Shown here piece by piece: positions 1 through 9,170 of a stretch of DNA of 64,000 nt; within the stretch, counting starts at the first letter, position 1; each line of letters begins with the position of its first letter. The stretch is from Riemerella columbina DSM 16469 (lineage in GTDB: Bacteria; Bacteroidota; Bacteroidia; Flavobacteriales; Weeksellaceae), in contig NZ_KB894281.1 of assembly GCF_000374405.1 (NCBI RefSeq), positions 52,207 through 116,206 on the forward strand, read 5' to 3'. Below the pieces are notes generated by a model, which made no database searches, was not told where the DNA came from, and worked only from the letters and a program-made list of their open reading frames with translations. Made by a program: the position numbers and the translations under genes.

Positions 1-179
1 CTCTCCAAAAACCTTATGTTTTAAGTGGTGGCATCTGCGAAGATAATATTCATCAGGCTAAGGCTTTGACACCTCTGCCCTACGCGCTGGATATCAATTC
101 CAAATTTGAACACGAACCTGGCATTAAAAACCTTCAAAAAATTGAGGCATTTATCACTCAATTAAACCATAAATTTTAG
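1..179 (+). CDS. trpF: Phosphoribosylanthranilate isomerase, C-terminal end (partial)
   Basis: The window opens inside this gene. The last 58 codons (reading from base 3) end at TAG. They show the TrpF C-terminal pattern: LSGGI near the start, then a DINSKFE-like stretch and a PGIKN segment, which form the phosphate-binding end of the (beta/alpha)8 barrel. TrpF isomerises N-(5'-phosphoribosyl)anthranilate to CdRP in tryptophan synthesis. It lies 31 bp upstream of trpB in the same direction, the expected trpF-trpB-trpA order. The N-terminus is outside the window. Confidence 0.85.
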   Translation, partial: LQKPYVLSGGICEDNIHQAKALTPLPYALDINSKFEHEPGIKNLQKIEAFITQLNHKF

Positions 180-210
180 TATTTTTGAACCTAAACCATC
201 TTTATAATAT

Positions 211-1389
211 ATGAATTTTCAAAACCCAGATATTAACGGCTACTATGGCGACTTCGGTGGGGCTTTTATCCCCGAAATGCTTTATCCTAATGTGGCGGAA
301 CTCCAAAAAGAATACCTTAACATCATTAATGATAAGGCATTCCAAAACGAATTTAGAGCCTTGCTAAAGGACTATGTAGGCAGAGCGACACCGCTATATT
401 TTGCCCCTAATTTAAGCCAACAGTATGGCACAAACATTTATCTAAAACGAGAAGACCTTAACCATACAGGAGCACATAAAATCAACAATGCCCTAGGACA
501 AGCCTTATTGGCTAAGAGATTAGGGAAACAACGCATCATTGCCGAAACGGGCGCGGGTCAGCATGGTGTGGCTACAGCTACGGCGTGTGCATTACTCGGG
601 TTAGAATGTATCGTCTATATGGGCGAAGTGGATATTGCCAGACAAGCTCCAAATGTAGCGCGTATGAAAATGCTGGGCGCCACAGTAGTACCTGCAACAT
701 CAGGGTCAAAAACACTAAAAGACGCGGTAAATGAAGCCTTAAGAGATTGGATTAATAATGCCACCACCACGCATTACATCATTGGGAGTGTAGTTGGACC
801 TCATCCGTTTCCCGATATGGTAGCGAGATTTCAAAGTATCATTTCCGAAGAAATACAATGGCAACTAAAAGAAGCCATCGGTAGAGATTATCCCGATTAT
901 CTTATCGCTTGTGTAGGCGGAGGAAGTAATGCGGCGGGAACTTTTTATCATTTTGCCAATAACGATAAAGTCAAAATCATCGCGGCAGAAGCAGGCGGTT
1001 TAGGTATAAACTCTGGGGAAACGGCAGCCACCACAGCGTTGGGAACAATTGGTGTTCTACACGGCAGCCAAAGTCTGGTTATCCAAACCAAAGACGGTCA
1101 GGTCATAGAGCCTTATTCCATATCGGCGGGGCTGGATTACCCAGGCATTGGACCGATGCACGCCCATTTATTTAAAGAAAAAAGAGCCGATTTTTTTAGC
1201 ATTAATGACGATGAGGCTTTGAAAGCTGCATTTAATTTAACCAAAATCGAAGGCATCATTCCCGCATTAGAAAGTGCGCATGCTTTGGCAGTTTTGGATA
1301 AAAAATCATTTAATAAAGATGAGGTGGTCGTGCTTTGCCTAAGCGGTAGAGGCGATAAGGATATGGAAACTTATTTGAAATACCTCTAA
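211..1389 (+). CDS. trpB: Tryptophan synthase beta chain
   Basis: 392 aa, the usual TrpB length. It condenses indole, channelled from TrpA, with L-serine to give tryptophan, using PLP. The PLP lysine is K90 in the HTGAHKINNALGQ motif, followed by the AETGAGQHG loop. The glycine-rich phosphate cup GGGSNAAG lies near residue 232, and the C-terminal LSGRGDKD motif is present. The ATG at 211 gives the standard flavobacterial N-terminus. It sits between trpF and trpA and is presumably co-transcribed with them. Its stop codon lies inside a 14-bp tandem repeat. Confidence 0.97.
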   Translation: MNFQNPDINGYYGDFGGAFIPEMLYPNVAELQKEYLNIINDKAFQNEFRALLKDYVGRATPLYFAPNLSQQYGTNIYLKREDLNHTGAHKINNALGQALLAKRLGKQRIIAETGAGQHGVATATACALLGLECIVYMGEVDIARQAPNVARMKMLGATVVPATSGSKTLKDAVNEALRDWINNATTTHYIIGSVVGPHPFPDMVARFQSIISEEIQWQLKEAIGRDYPDYLIACVGGGSNAAGTFYHFANNDKVKIIAAEAGGLGINSGETAATTALGTIGVLHGSQSLVIQTKDGQVIEPYSISAGLDYPGIGPMHAHLFKEKRADFFSINDDEALKAAFNLTKIEGIIPALESAHALAVLDKKSFNKDEVVVLCLSGRGDKDMETYLKYL

Positions 1390-1410
1390 TTTCTAACCTC
1401 TAATTTCTAA
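1383..1410 (+). repeat. 14-bp perfect tandem duplication over the trpB stop
   Basis: The unit cctctaatttctaa occurs twice head to tail (1383-1396 and 1397-1410). The first copy contains the trpB stop codon. The second copy fills half of the short gap to trpA, so the duplication simply lengthens the trpB-trpA spacer. Confidence 0.9.
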
Positions 1411-1417
1411 TTACTCA

Positions 1418-2152
1418 ATGAAAAAACTCAATATATATTTTACAGCAGGTGTCCCAAATTTAGAGGATACCACTAAAGTGGCTCTATTCATACAAGATTC
1501 AGGGGCAGATATGATGGAAATTGGCATCCCTTATTCTGACCCCGTAGCCGATGGTCCCGTAATCCAAGAAGCCCATACTTTAGCCTTAAAAAATGGAATG
1601 ACTATCGCCACTTTATTTGAGCAGTTAAAGTCTATAAAAGATAGCGTTAATATTCCTAAAATTTTGATGGGTTATTTTAATCCCGTACTCCAATTTGGAT
1701 TTGAAAATTTTTGTAAACAATGCGCTGAGGTTGGTGTTAATGGATTGATTATTCCAGATCTGCCACCAATAGAGTTTGAGCAGAAGTATCGGAACATCCT
1801 TCAGGAGTATGGCTTAAATTTCTCATTTTTGGTAACGCCAGAAACTTCAGACGAAAGAATCCAATACCTTGACCAACTAAGTTCTGGATTCCTCTATGCG
1901 GTTAGTTCTTCGGCAACAACGGGGAACACCAATAAAAGTATAAATAATGAAGCCTATTTGGAACGCCTATCTGCTCTACAACTTAAAAATCCTGTGATGA
2001 TTGGTTTTGGAATTAAAAATAAATCGGACTTCGAAACCGTAACTCAATATTCCGATGGCGGCATTATTGGGACGGCTTTTGTAAGAATTTTACTTGAAAA
2101 TAAAAACTGGAAAGATAAAGCCCAAGAATTTATTCATTCAGTTAAGGGGTAA
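1418..2152 (+). CDS. trpA: Tryptophan synthase alpha chain
   Basis: 244 aa, slightly shorter than the roughly 265 aa of enteric TrpA. It cleaves indole-3-glycerol phosphate to indole and glyceraldehyde-3-phosphate. The catalytic Glu lies in MMEIGIPYSDPVADGP (about residue 37) and the catalytic Asp in the LIIPDLPP motif near residue 117. The phosphate-binding C-terminal GFGI and GGIIGTAFV motifs are present. It follows trpB by 28 bp and is the last trp gene. The next gene, ggt, starts 40 bp downstream and is unrelated in function. Confidence 0.96.
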   Translation: MKKLNIYFTAGVPNLEDTTKVALFIQDSGADMMEIGIPYSDPVADGPVIQEAHTLALKNGMTIATLFEQLKSIKDSVNIPKILMGYFNPVLQFGFENFCKQCAEVGVNGLIIPDLPPIEFEQKYRNILQEYGLNFSFLVTPETSDERIQYLDQLSSGFLYAVSSSATTGNTNKSINNEAYLERLSALQLKNPVMIGFGIKNKSDFETVTQYSDGGIIGTAFVRILLENKNWKDKAQEFIHSVKG

Positions 2153-2192
2153 GCTCAAATTATCATTATATTCACCATTTAATTTTAATATT

Positions 2193-3878
2193 ATGAAGAA
2201 AACTAGTTATATCGTTCTTTTTATCTCAGGGATAATCTCTGCACAGTTTACGGATTATAACATCGTAAAAAATGTACAAACGCAAAACAAATCTGTAGTA
2301 GTTTCTGCACATCCTTTGGCTAGTGCAGCGGGAATAAAAGTTATAAAAGAAGGTGGAAATGCCTTTGATGCCGCCATTGCTACACAATATGCCTTAGCAG
2401 TGGTTTATCCTCAAGCGGGAAATATCGGTGGTGGTGGTTTCTTAGTAGCGGTAAAAGCCAATGGAGAAAAATTAGCCATTGATTTTAGAGAAACTGCACC
2501 GCAAAAGGCACACAGAGATATGTACCTAGATAAAAATGGAAATGCCGATACTGATCTTTCTCAAAACGGGCGTTTGGCAGTAGGCGTTCCAGGTTCCGTA
2601 GCAGGATTTTTTGAAATGCTGAAACATGCCAATCTGTCTATGTCTCAACTGATACAGCCCGCTATTGACCTTGCCGAACAAGGCTTTGCCATTACGGATA
2701 AAGAAGCAAAATTACTCAATGAAGAGCAAGAGGCTTTTTTAAAACATAATAAAAATGCCATCGTATTTGTAAAAGATAAGCCTTGGAAAGCGGGCGATAT
2801 TTTGGTGCAAAACGATTTAGCCAATACGCTAAAACGCATTCAGAAATTGGGGTTAAAAGGATTTTATGAAGGGAAAACGGCTCAATTAATCGTAGATGAA
2901 ATGAAACGCGGTAATGGCATCATAACCCTTGATGATTTAAAGCATTATCAAGTGAAAGTTCGTACCCCACTTAGTTTTGACTACAAAGGCTACGAAGTGG
3001 TTTCGATGCCTTTGCCCTCAAGCGGTGGACCTCTATTGGCACAAATGCTAACGATGGCAGGTTTTGAAAACTTAGCACAATATCAACCCAACTCCCCAGA
3101 AGCGGTACAAATTATGGTAGAAGCCGAGCGCCGTGCCTACGCAGATAGAGCCGAATATATGGGCGACCCCGACTTTATAAAAGACCAAACACCACGCCTC
3201 ATCAGCAAAGATTATTTAAAATCCAGATGGCAGTCTTTTAGTTTTGATAAAGCCACACCAAGTGCAGCGGTTGGGAAAATCATCAATCCTAATCCAGAAA
3301 GTACCCAGACTACGCATATTTCTATTTTGGATAAGGAAGGCAATGCGGTATCGGTTACCACCACGCTCAATGGCTATTACGGTAGTAAAGTTGTGGTATC
3401 AGGGGCTGGATTTTTCTTAAATAATGAAATGGACGATTTTTCTATAAAGCCCGGTGTGCCTAATATGTTTGGTGCTGTGGGTGGCGAAGCGAATGCTGTA
3501 AAAGCAGGGAAACGCATGCTGTCCTCTATGGCACCTACGGTGGTTTTGAAAGACAATAAAGCCTTTATGGTGGTCGGTACACCGGGTGGCACTACCATTC
3601 CAACTTCGGTATTTCAGTCAATAGTAGATGTGGTTGATTTTAAAATGAGTCCCAACCGCTCTGTTAACCTTCCAAAATTCCATAATCAATGGTTACCAGA
3701 ATCTATTTCTGTAGAAAAAGATTTCCCGAAAACCACTATTGAAGCATTAGAGAAAAAAGGCTATCAGTTTGAAGTAAGAGGCCCTATTGGAAAAACAGAA
3801 ATGATAGTTTCAGAGCCTGAAGGGAATATCACCGCGATTGCAGACGACCGTGGCGATGATGCTGTGGCAGTGGAGTAA
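2193..3878 (+). CDS. ggt: Gamma-glutamyltransferase (glutathione hydrolase), secreted
   Basis: 561 aa. An N-terminal nucleophile hydrolase that cleaves gamma-glutamyl bonds of glutathione and related peptides in the periplasm. The ATG at 2193 is chosen because it begins a signal peptide (MKKTSYIVLFISGIISAQ). A longer in-frame start at 2094 would overlap trpA and bury that signal. The family motif GGNAFDAA is near residue 53. The autocleavage and catalytic Thr is T373 in TQTTHISI, and the GTPGG motif follows. The proenzyme would self-cleave just before T373 into large and small subunits. Confidence 0.94.
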   Translation: MKKTSYIVLFISGIISAQFTDYNIVKNVQTQNKSVVVSAHPLASAAGIKVIKEGGNAFDAAIATQYALAVVYPQAGNIGGGGFLVAVKANGEKLAIDFRETAPQKAHRDMYLDKNGNADTDLSQNGRLAVGVPGSVAGFFEMLKHANLSMSQLIQPAIDLAEQGFAITDKEAKLLNEEQEAFLKHNKNAIVFVKDKPWKAGDILVQNDLANTLKRIQKLGLKGFYEGKTAQLIVDEMKRGNGIITLDDLKHYQVKVRTPLSFDYKGYEVVSMPLPSSGGPLLAQMLTMAGFENLAQYQPNSPEAVQIMVEAERRAYADRAEYMGDPDFIKDQTPRLISKDYLKSRWQSFSFDKATPSAAVGKIINPNPESTQTTHISILDKEGNAVSVTTTLNGYYGSKVVVSGAGFFLNNEMDDFSIKPGVPNMFGAVGGEANAVKAGKRMLSSMAPTVVLKDNKAFMVVGTPGGTTIPTSVFQSIVDVVDFKMSPNRSVNLPKFHNQWLPESISVEKDFPKTTIEALEKKGYQFEVRGPIGKTEMIVSEPEGNITAIADDRGDDAVAVE

Positions 3879-3919
3879 ATAATGATGAGATGAGGGAAGT
3901 TAAAGAGTTTAAATAAACT

Positions 3920-4711
3920 ATGAAATTTGTTTTAATTTTAATAACTTTATTTTCAAGCTATCTACAAGCACAAAGCAATAGTTATAAAGTTATATATCAT
4001 ATCAATTTTATAAAAGATTCCACGGAACAAAATAATAGATATGAAGAATTAGCATATTTACTTTTTAATGATAAAGTTTCTTACTTTTTATCTGAAAATA
4101 AATACAAGTCGGATTCTACATTGCTTGAAATTCAAAACAGTGCTAATTCCTCCATTACTAGTATTTTAGATAGACCTAAATTTAGAAGTGATTTTAAGTT
4201 TTCAGTTCAGAAGCAAAAAGATTCATTAAATTTTAGAGAAAAAATAAGTGGTTTAGGGAATTTTATTTATTATGAAAAAAATACATTTTTAAATCAATGG
4301 AACATACTATCTGATACTGAAAAAATCTTAGGCTACGATTGTAAAAAAGCTTCAATCCAATATGGTGGTCGTCTTTGGTACGCTTGGTTTACAGAACAAA
4401 TACCTATCAATGAAGGTCCTTATAAATTTAATGGTTTGCCTGGACTAATATTAAAAGTTGAAGATGCTAAAAAGCAATATATTTTTACAGCAGTTGAAAT
4501 TTCAAAAACGACAATTCCCAAACAAGTTGTATATCCATATTCAGGAAAAGAAGTGGTTACAAATAGAGAAGATTTTAACAGAATAAAGCAAAACTTTTAC
4601 TATAATCCTATACAAGCCACCAATGGTAGATTAAACTATACCGATAAAGCAAAAGAAAAGGCGTTTATTGAAAGAATGAGAAGAAATAATAACTTTATCG
4701 AATTAAAGTAG
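3920..4711 (+). CDS. GLPGLI family secreted protein
   Basis: 263 aa with an N-terminal signal peptide (MKFVLILITLFSSYLQAQ). The name-giving GLPGLI motif is in FNGLPGLILKVED near residue 172, preceded by an aromatic WYAWFTEQIP segment. The family is widespread in Bacteroidota. Its function is unknown, and it is often encoded near TonB-dependent receptors, though none is present here. The gene is more AT-rich than ggt upstream. It converges on the glycosyltransferase gene with a gap of only 10 bp and no recognisable terminator between them. Confidence 0.85.
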   Translation: MKFVLILITLFSSYLQAQSNSYKVIYHINFIKDSTEQNNRYEELAYLLFNDKVSYFLSENKYKSDSTLLEIQNSANSSITSILDRPKFRSDFKFSVQKQKDSLNFREKISGLGNFIYYEKNTFLNQWNILSDTEKILGYDCKKASIQYGGRLWYAWFTEQIPINEGPYKFNGLPGLILKVEDAKKQYIFTAVEISKTTIPKQVVYPYSGKEVVTNREDFNRIKQNFYYNPIQATNGRLNYTDKAKEKAFIERMRRNNNFIELK

Positions 4712-4721
4712 GACTTCCCTT

Positions 4722-5672
4722 CTACACCTCCTCCTCTATATGGTAGTTTTTGTGTTCTCTATGGGTACGGATAATCATTTCGCCTAAAAACCCTGCGATA
4801 AATAGCATGGTTCCCATCAACATCATCGTAAGGGCAATATAAAACCATGGATTGTTGGCAATGAGATGACCATAAATGCCTTTGGATACCTCTATTAATT
4901 TAGAAATTCCTAGCCATAGCGCCGATAAAAATCCAATGATAAACATCAGCGTACCGACTGCCCCAAAAAAGTGCATCGGGCGACCGCCAAAACGACTCAC
5001 AAACCATAGCGTCACCAAATCTAAAAATCCTCTAATAAAGCGTTCGGTACCAAATTTAGAACTGCCGTACGGGCGGGCTTGGTGTTGTACGGACTTTTCT
5101 GTAATTTTTCTAAACCCTGCATTGGCTGCCAAAACGGGGATATAGCGGTGCATATCGCCATAAACATCAATGGACTTTACCACTTGTTTTTTATAAGCCT
5201 TTAGTCCACAATTAAAATCGTGGAGTGATACACCAGACACTTTCCTTGCTGCTGCATTAAAAAGTTTAGACGGAATATTTTTCGTCATGACATTATCATA
5301 ACGCTTTTTCTTCCAACCACTTACAATATCGTAATGTTCAATCAGTACTTTATAATAGAGTTCTGGAATTTCCTCTGGAAAGTCCTGTAAATCGGCATCC
5401 ATCGTAATCACCACATCGCCATTAACTCTTGCAAAAGCCGCGTGCAATGCCTGAGATTTACCATAATTTCTTGAAAACTTAATGGCATGGACATTCGGGT
5501 TTTTAGCCCTTAGTGTCATAATAACTTCCCAAGAATTATCCGTACTTCCATCGTCTACAAACCAAATTTCGTAAGAAATATCCGCCTCTAGACAAGTGGT
5601 ATCAATACGCTGATAAAGTTCTTCTAAAGAAGAGGCTTCGTTGAGTAATGGAATGACGATAGACAAGTTCAT
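4722..5672 (-). CDS. Family 2 glycosyltransferase, polyprenyl-phosphate (DPM1/GtrB-like)
   Basis: 316 aa. A GT-A domain at the N-terminus has VDDGSTD at 39-45, the metal-binding DAD at 92-94 and ADLQDFPE following. Two transmembrane helices lie at about 235-262 and 275-300. This architecture is typical of bactoprenol-phosphate glucosyl- or mannosyltransferases, which charge a lipid carrier with one sugar on the cytoplasmic face. The true sugar and acceptor cannot be read from sequence. The DUF4199 gene lies 18 bp upstream in the same direction, so the two are probably co-transcribed. Confidence 0.9.
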   Translation of the reverse strand: MNLSIVIPLLNEASSLEELYQRIDTTCLEADISYEIWFVDDGSTDNSWEVIMTLRAKNPNVHAIKFSRNYGKSQALHAAFARVNGDVVITMDADLQDFPEEIPELYYKVLIEHYDIVSGWKKKRYDNVMTKNIPSKLFNAAARKVSGVSLHDFNCGLKAYKKQVVKSIDVYGDMHRYIPVLAANAGFRKITEKSVQHQARPYGSSKFGTERFIRGFLDLVTLWFVSRFGGRPMHFFGAVGTLMFIIGFLSALWLGISKLIEVSKGIYGHLIANNPWFYIALTMMLMGTMLFIAGFLGEMIIRTHREHKNYHIEEEV

Positions 5673-5690
5673 AAAAGGGAGTATAAAAGA

Positions 5691-6272
5691 TTAATATTCG
5701 CTTTTGCTTCTGAAAAAACTTCCAAAAAACACCGATAAAATAATAAAAAACAAACAGTAGCCAGCAAAGACTAATGAGAAATAGTACGCCGAAAACATAT
5801 CTTCTTTGGCTTCTACTTTTTTAGCAATACGCAGTTTGCCTTCTTGATATTTTTTTTCGAGGTCTTTGGCTTCTTCGGTGTTTGGTTTTACCATAGATTT
5901 TGCCTTTGCATATTCCTCTTCTAAAGAGTTTTTAAAACTTTCAATATATTGTCGGTTAAGGACTTGTTTTACTTCGGCATCACCAAAATTAATAAATAAA
6001 AATATAGAACCAATGGATAAAAAACCCGCCATAAACATGGGTAAAAAAGCACGATTGAAGGCTTCTTTAAAACTCATTCTTCCTTTTAGTTTCTTATAAG
6101 TATAGACCGAAACAAAAGCACCAACCGCAAAAATCAAAGGCAATACGAACGCATTCATCACCATAGTGGTTCTAAAGTATTGCTCGTTCATAAAGAAATA
6201 ATAAACACCAAAAAACAACACCAATACCGCCACATACATCCACCATGCGTACTTTATAATATCTTTATTCAT
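5691..6272 (-). CDS. DUF4199 family membrane protein
   Basis: 193 aa with four predicted transmembrane helices (about residues 8-28, 35-59, 75-95 and 162-188). A charged Lys/Glu-rich loop of about 55 residues separates helices 3 and 4. This matches DUF4199 proteins, which in Bacteroidota are commonly encoded next to a DPM1-like glycosyltransferase, as here. The function is unknown. A role beside the glycosyltransferase in lipid-linked sugar metabolism is inference. Confidence 0.8.
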   Translation of the reverse strand: MNKDIIKYAWWMYVAVLVLFFGVYYFFMNEQYFRTTMVMNAFVLPLIFAVGAFVSVYTYKKLKGRMSFKEAFNRAFLPMFMAGFLSIGSIFLFINFGDAEVKQVLNRQYIESFKNSLEEEYAKAKSMVKPNTEEAKDLEKKYQEGKLRIAKKVEAKEDMFSAYYFSLVFAGYCLFFIILSVFFGSFFRSKSEY

Positions 6273-6358
6273 CTAGTTTTATTTTGTTAAAGCCTTTTAG
6301 AAGGCATATATTTTAAAGGCGTAAAATTACGGATTATTTTTTAGACTAAACATAGGAT

Positions 6359-9145
6359 TTAGAACCAACCTCGCCGAAGTTGCGTGATAATGGCAGAAAG
6401 GTTAAAATTAAACATAAATCGTATGCGTTTGTCATAGTGAGGTAAGCTCGGTTCAAAACCTAAAGTGGATTGTACTGGGAAATAAATTTCAAAAATATCT
6501 GGAATCAACTGAAGCCCCACACCACTATCATAGATAAAATGGCCTTTGTCATTTCTATTTTTATAAACCCCAGCATCGGCATAGAGGCTGAAAAATTTCC
6601 ATACTTGTAGATTGGTATTCAAAGTGGTAATCCACTGATTAGCGGTATCATTTATAGACGATTTAAAGGCTCCTTCGGCTAAAACGAACTGGCGTGGTGC
6701 ATAATAATTTCCCGTAGGTCGGCGGATGATACTATGCGAAAAACTATAATTAGACAGTGTGGAAATTCCAAAATCAAAATAAGAATTTCTGGTTTCGTTA
6801 GTTAGAAAATATCCACCAAAAAGTCTAACGCTTAATTTTTTATCTTGAATATATTCCCAGCGATAAAAGGCTTCGGCAGAAACTTTATTGAAATCTTGGG
6901 CATGTTGCAGAGTAATTCCCATAATTTTTTCGTAGATGGCTTTCCTATCAGAATAGACATAGCCTAAGTTCCAAAGATGATACGAATCATAGTCATTTAA
7001 AGCTTTCATAGTCGAGCTTAAATCTTTATTTACATGATCAAAAGAAAGGCTTAAATATCTTCCAATTTGGCTTCTTGGATGTTTATTAAAACTCAACTGA
7101 GAATACAAACTTATTTTTCTAAATGCCAAATCTTTAGCATAGTGAAAATAGGATGCTTTAGCCCCGATGCGCCAACTTTGGAAAAATGCATCAGCAGGTA
7201 AAAATTGATAAGATGCTCCTGCTAGTCCCGTCATCTGCCCCGTTCCCGTACTATAATAAGGCTTTACCACAAAGGTAAATGGACGGTTTAACAAATTTTC
7301 ATTCGTAATGCCCAAACCTATTAAAACTTTATCGTAATAATTGTATTTAAAGGTAGGACTAAGATAAAGTTCGTTATATTCTGGATTAGGAACATCGGTA
7401 AATAGTTTTAGTTTTGGCTTTTTCATATTCGAGAAAAAACCTCTGGTATAGAGATAATTATCTCGGTCATTGCTTTCTGGAAATAGATAATCATCATTAA
7501 TGATAATTTTCTCTGCCTGATGTTCTGGAATAATATAAGTGGATTCCTTTTTGGAACTGGTGTCGTACCAATATTGATGTTCTTTTCCTTGAGAATCTAT
7601 GGTTTTAAGTTGAAAAGGAATCTGGGCTTCGGTATTTTTTTTAACCTTTACCGCAATGGTACCATCTTCTTGCCTCTTAAAGTTTTTAAGTTTAAAATTC
7701 ACTCTATTTTTAACCTGAATAAAATCCTCTAAAAACACACTGCTATATTGAGATTTTTGTGCCAATTGGTTAAGAAATTCGGATAGCACAATTGGTTGAT
7801 GAGGATGGGTAGTAATCCAATTTTTCAAAAAGGCATTAAACTTTTGAATACCCATTTTTTCGGCGATAAAATTAAATAAAGTTCCCGCTTCCATTTGACT
7901 AATTGCCAACTGATTAAAATTGCTCAATTCTGGATAAGAGGTTGCCATGGCTTGGTCTAGATTTTGGCTCATCATATATTGATAGCCTAAACCATAGCGG
8001 TCCGAAAGGGTTAATTTGGAAAGGTGCGTCCACTTTAAAGGACTGATTTTAAACAATATCAACTGTTCTGGTAAATCACCCAATAATTTTTTATCATTAT
8101 AAAAACGCTTAATGTACTGCATTTCCAAATAAGTCTTAATCCCATTTTCTATCCAATGATTTTCAATGCCATCGGTATTAAAAAGTTGTGTAGCACATGC
8201 CTTAGAAAGTGTAGAAAAATAATCTAAATCATTTTTTTGGGCATCATTGAACAATTGAAATCTAAATTTCCAAAAGGTAATATCATCAATTCCGATAAAA
8301 TGTTGGTCGCTTTTAATTTTTTTAGTGATAAGGATTTTCTTTGGTAAAGTGCCCAAGTATTCCTTAATGAAATTGAGTTGTAGTGGAATATAGAAATTGA
8401 GATATTGCTGCTGATTGGCATCTACGGGATAAGTAAACGCTACCAAAGTTTCTTGATAAGTAATGGTAAAGGACGGCTGTTGCTGCGATTGAACCACAAA
8501 AATAGGGTCGGTATTCAATAGCCCTTCAAAATGATGGGCATCGGTTTTGGTAAGGTTAGAAGATACCGATGCTGGCGTTTTAAAATCTACCGTCCAATAC
8601 ATATAGTTCGATTGTCGTTCATCTACATTATAGAAAGATTTTGGCTTATCAGAAGGCACTAAAAAGAAATATTTTAATAAAGCCTCTTGACGGTCTACCC
8701 CGTAACCCGTAAACTTTTTAGCAGGCAACGCCAAAGTATAATCCAACTGCAATTGGACAGCCTCGCCTTGTTGCAAAGTTTTTTTTAGAGGAATGGCAAT
8801 CACTTCTTGATTTAATGATTTATAGACGATGCCATCAACCTCTAACCGCTCTAGTTTTCCTTGTTCTTCGGGTTTAGAAAAATACAAATCGGTTTTTCTA
8901 GATTCCAAAAGTCGCTTGGATAGTGTAGAACCATTGGGCTGATACGCAGAAATCCAGTTTAAAAGATATAGCGTATCCATTGGTTTTGCCTCTGGATTAT
9001 GATAAATAATCGATTGATTGACTCGCCATTGACTAAAGTCTTGCCCCACTCTATTAACCTCCATAGCAATACGATTTTGCTGTGCAAAACTCCAAAATAA
9101 GGTCAATATGAGCCCGAAGGATAAGGATTTGGTTAGAGGTCTCAA
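6359..9145 (-). CDS. M1-peptidase-like outer-membrane protein with degenerate zinc site
   Basis: 928 aa. A hydrophobic signal sequence ends near FAQQ. Residues of about 25-450 resemble M1 (gluzincin) aminopeptidases: beta-rich N-domain, then a segment that aligns with the active-site helix and the downstream helix ending WIENGIKTYLE. However, the HEXXH position reads LSKACATQLF, with no zinc-binding histidines. From about residue 590 the sequence is alternating aromatic beta-strands and ends in Phe, as expected of an outer-membrane beta-barrel. The start is TTG at 9145 because no ATG precedes the signal peptide. It may be a catalytically dead surface protein. Peptidase activity should not be assumed. 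Confidence 0.72.
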   Translation of the reverse strand: MRPLTKSLSFGLILTLFWSFAQQNRIAMEVNRVGQDFSQWRVNQSIIYHNPEAKPMDTLYLLNWISAYQPNGSTLSKRLLESRKTDLYFSKPEEQGKLERLEVDGIVYKSLNQEVIAIPLKKTLQQGEAVQLQLDYTLALPAKKFTGYGVDRQEALLKYFFLVPSDKPKSFYNVDERQSNYMYWTVDFKTPASVSSNLTKTDAHHFEGLLNTDPIFVVQSQQQPSFTITYQETLVAFTYPVDANQQQYLNFYIPLQLNFIKEYLGTLPKKILITKKIKSDQHFIGIDDITFWKFRFQLFNDAQKNDLDYFSTLSKACATQLFNTDGIENHWIENGIKTYLEMQYIKRFYNDKKLLGDLPEQLILFKISPLKWTHLSKLTLSDRYGLGYQYMMSQNLDQAMATSYPELSNFNQLAISQMEAGTLFNFIAEKMGIQKFNAFLKNWITTHPHQPIVLSEFLNQLAQKSQYSSVFLEDFIQVKNRVNFKLKNFKRQEDGTIAVKVKKNTEAQIPFQLKTIDSQGKEHQYWYDTSSKKESTYIIPEHQAEKIIINDDYLFPESNDRDNYLYTRGFFSNMKKPKLKLFTDVPNPEYNELYLSPTFKYNYYDKVLIGLGITNENLLNRPFTFVVKPYYSTGTGQMTGLAGASYQFLPADAFFQSWRIGAKASYFHYAKDLAFRKISLYSQLSFNKHPRSQIGRYLSLSFDHVNKDLSSTMKALNDYDSYHLWNLGYVYSDRKAIYEKIMGITLQHAQDFNKVSAEAFYRWEYIQDKKLSVRLFGGYFLTNETRNSYFDFGISTLSNYSFSHSIIRRPTGNYYAPRQFVLAEGAFKSSINDTANQWITTLNTNLQVWKFFSLYADAGVYKNRNDKGHFIYDSGVGLQLIPDIFEIYFPVQSTLGFEPSLPHYDKRIRFMFNFNLSAIITQLRRGWF

Positions 9146-9170
9146 GGTGTTCTATTTAATTGTACATTCA

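Noticed and set aside
2094..2192. Longer start for gamma-glutamyltransferase
   Set aside because: It would overlap trpA by about 60 bp and put 33 residues before a good signal peptide.
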